From Planctomycetota bacterium (GTDB lineage Bacteria; Planctomycetota; B15-G4; JADJEK01): a DNA stretch of 6,435 bases. The notes below the pieces were generated by a model. It was given only the letters and a program-made list of their open reading frames with translations, did not search any database and was not told where the DNA came from. Numbering within the stretch: the first letter of the stretch is position 1; each line of letters starts with the position of its first letter. Below, one piece after another: positions 6,430-6,435 of this stretch. The stretch lies in NCBI GenBank assembly GCA_016795255.1, contig JAEUIB010000616.1:1-6435 (forward strand), given 5' to 3'. Position numbers and translations under genes: made by a program.

Positions 6430-6435
6430 TCGGCG

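Overview
This window is one stretch of a flagellar operon. Every gene lies on the + strand, and almost no base is non-coding. In order it holds the 3' end of flgH (L ring), then flgI (P ring), a short flgJ-type rod-binding protein, a small coiled-coil protein in the position and shape of the chaperone FlgN, flgK (hook-associated protein 1) and flgL (hook-associated protein 3). About 45 bases follow flgL and contain two small hairpins.

The DNA is GC-rich, with a strong preference for NCG codons (GCG, TCG, ACG, CCG). An organism with both L-ring and P-ring genes should have an outer membrane and a peptidoglycan layer. The central modules of FlgK and the 'LDGG...VHVD' modules of FlgL resemble, from memory, those of Planctomycetota flagellar proteins. 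A planctomycete-like diderm is therefore my best guess. That is inference from remembered family patterns, not from a search.

Layout: flgH ends at 476. A 48-base gap carries the flgI ribosome-binding site. flgI (525-1631) overlaps flgJ (1628-2116) by GTGA, and flgJ overlaps flgN (2113-2583) by ATGA. flgK (2594-4918) follows after 10 bases and flgL (4926-6392) after 7. This packing implies one transcript with translational coupling. No promoter is visible inside the window, so transcription must begin upstream of base 1.

How the genes work together: FlgJ helps the rod assemble through the periplasm. FlgI and FlgH form the P and L rings around the rod. FlgK and FlgL form the junction between hook and filament. 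FlgN is expected to hold FlgK and FlgL in the cytoplasm and deliver them to the export apparatus, which fits its position directly upstream of both. I see no mobile element, CRISPR array, RNA gene or defence system, and no evidence for an unknown system. The points worth a second look are the enlarged central regions of FlgK and FlgL, the FlgI export signal and cysteine content, and a codon-usage shift at the end of flgL.
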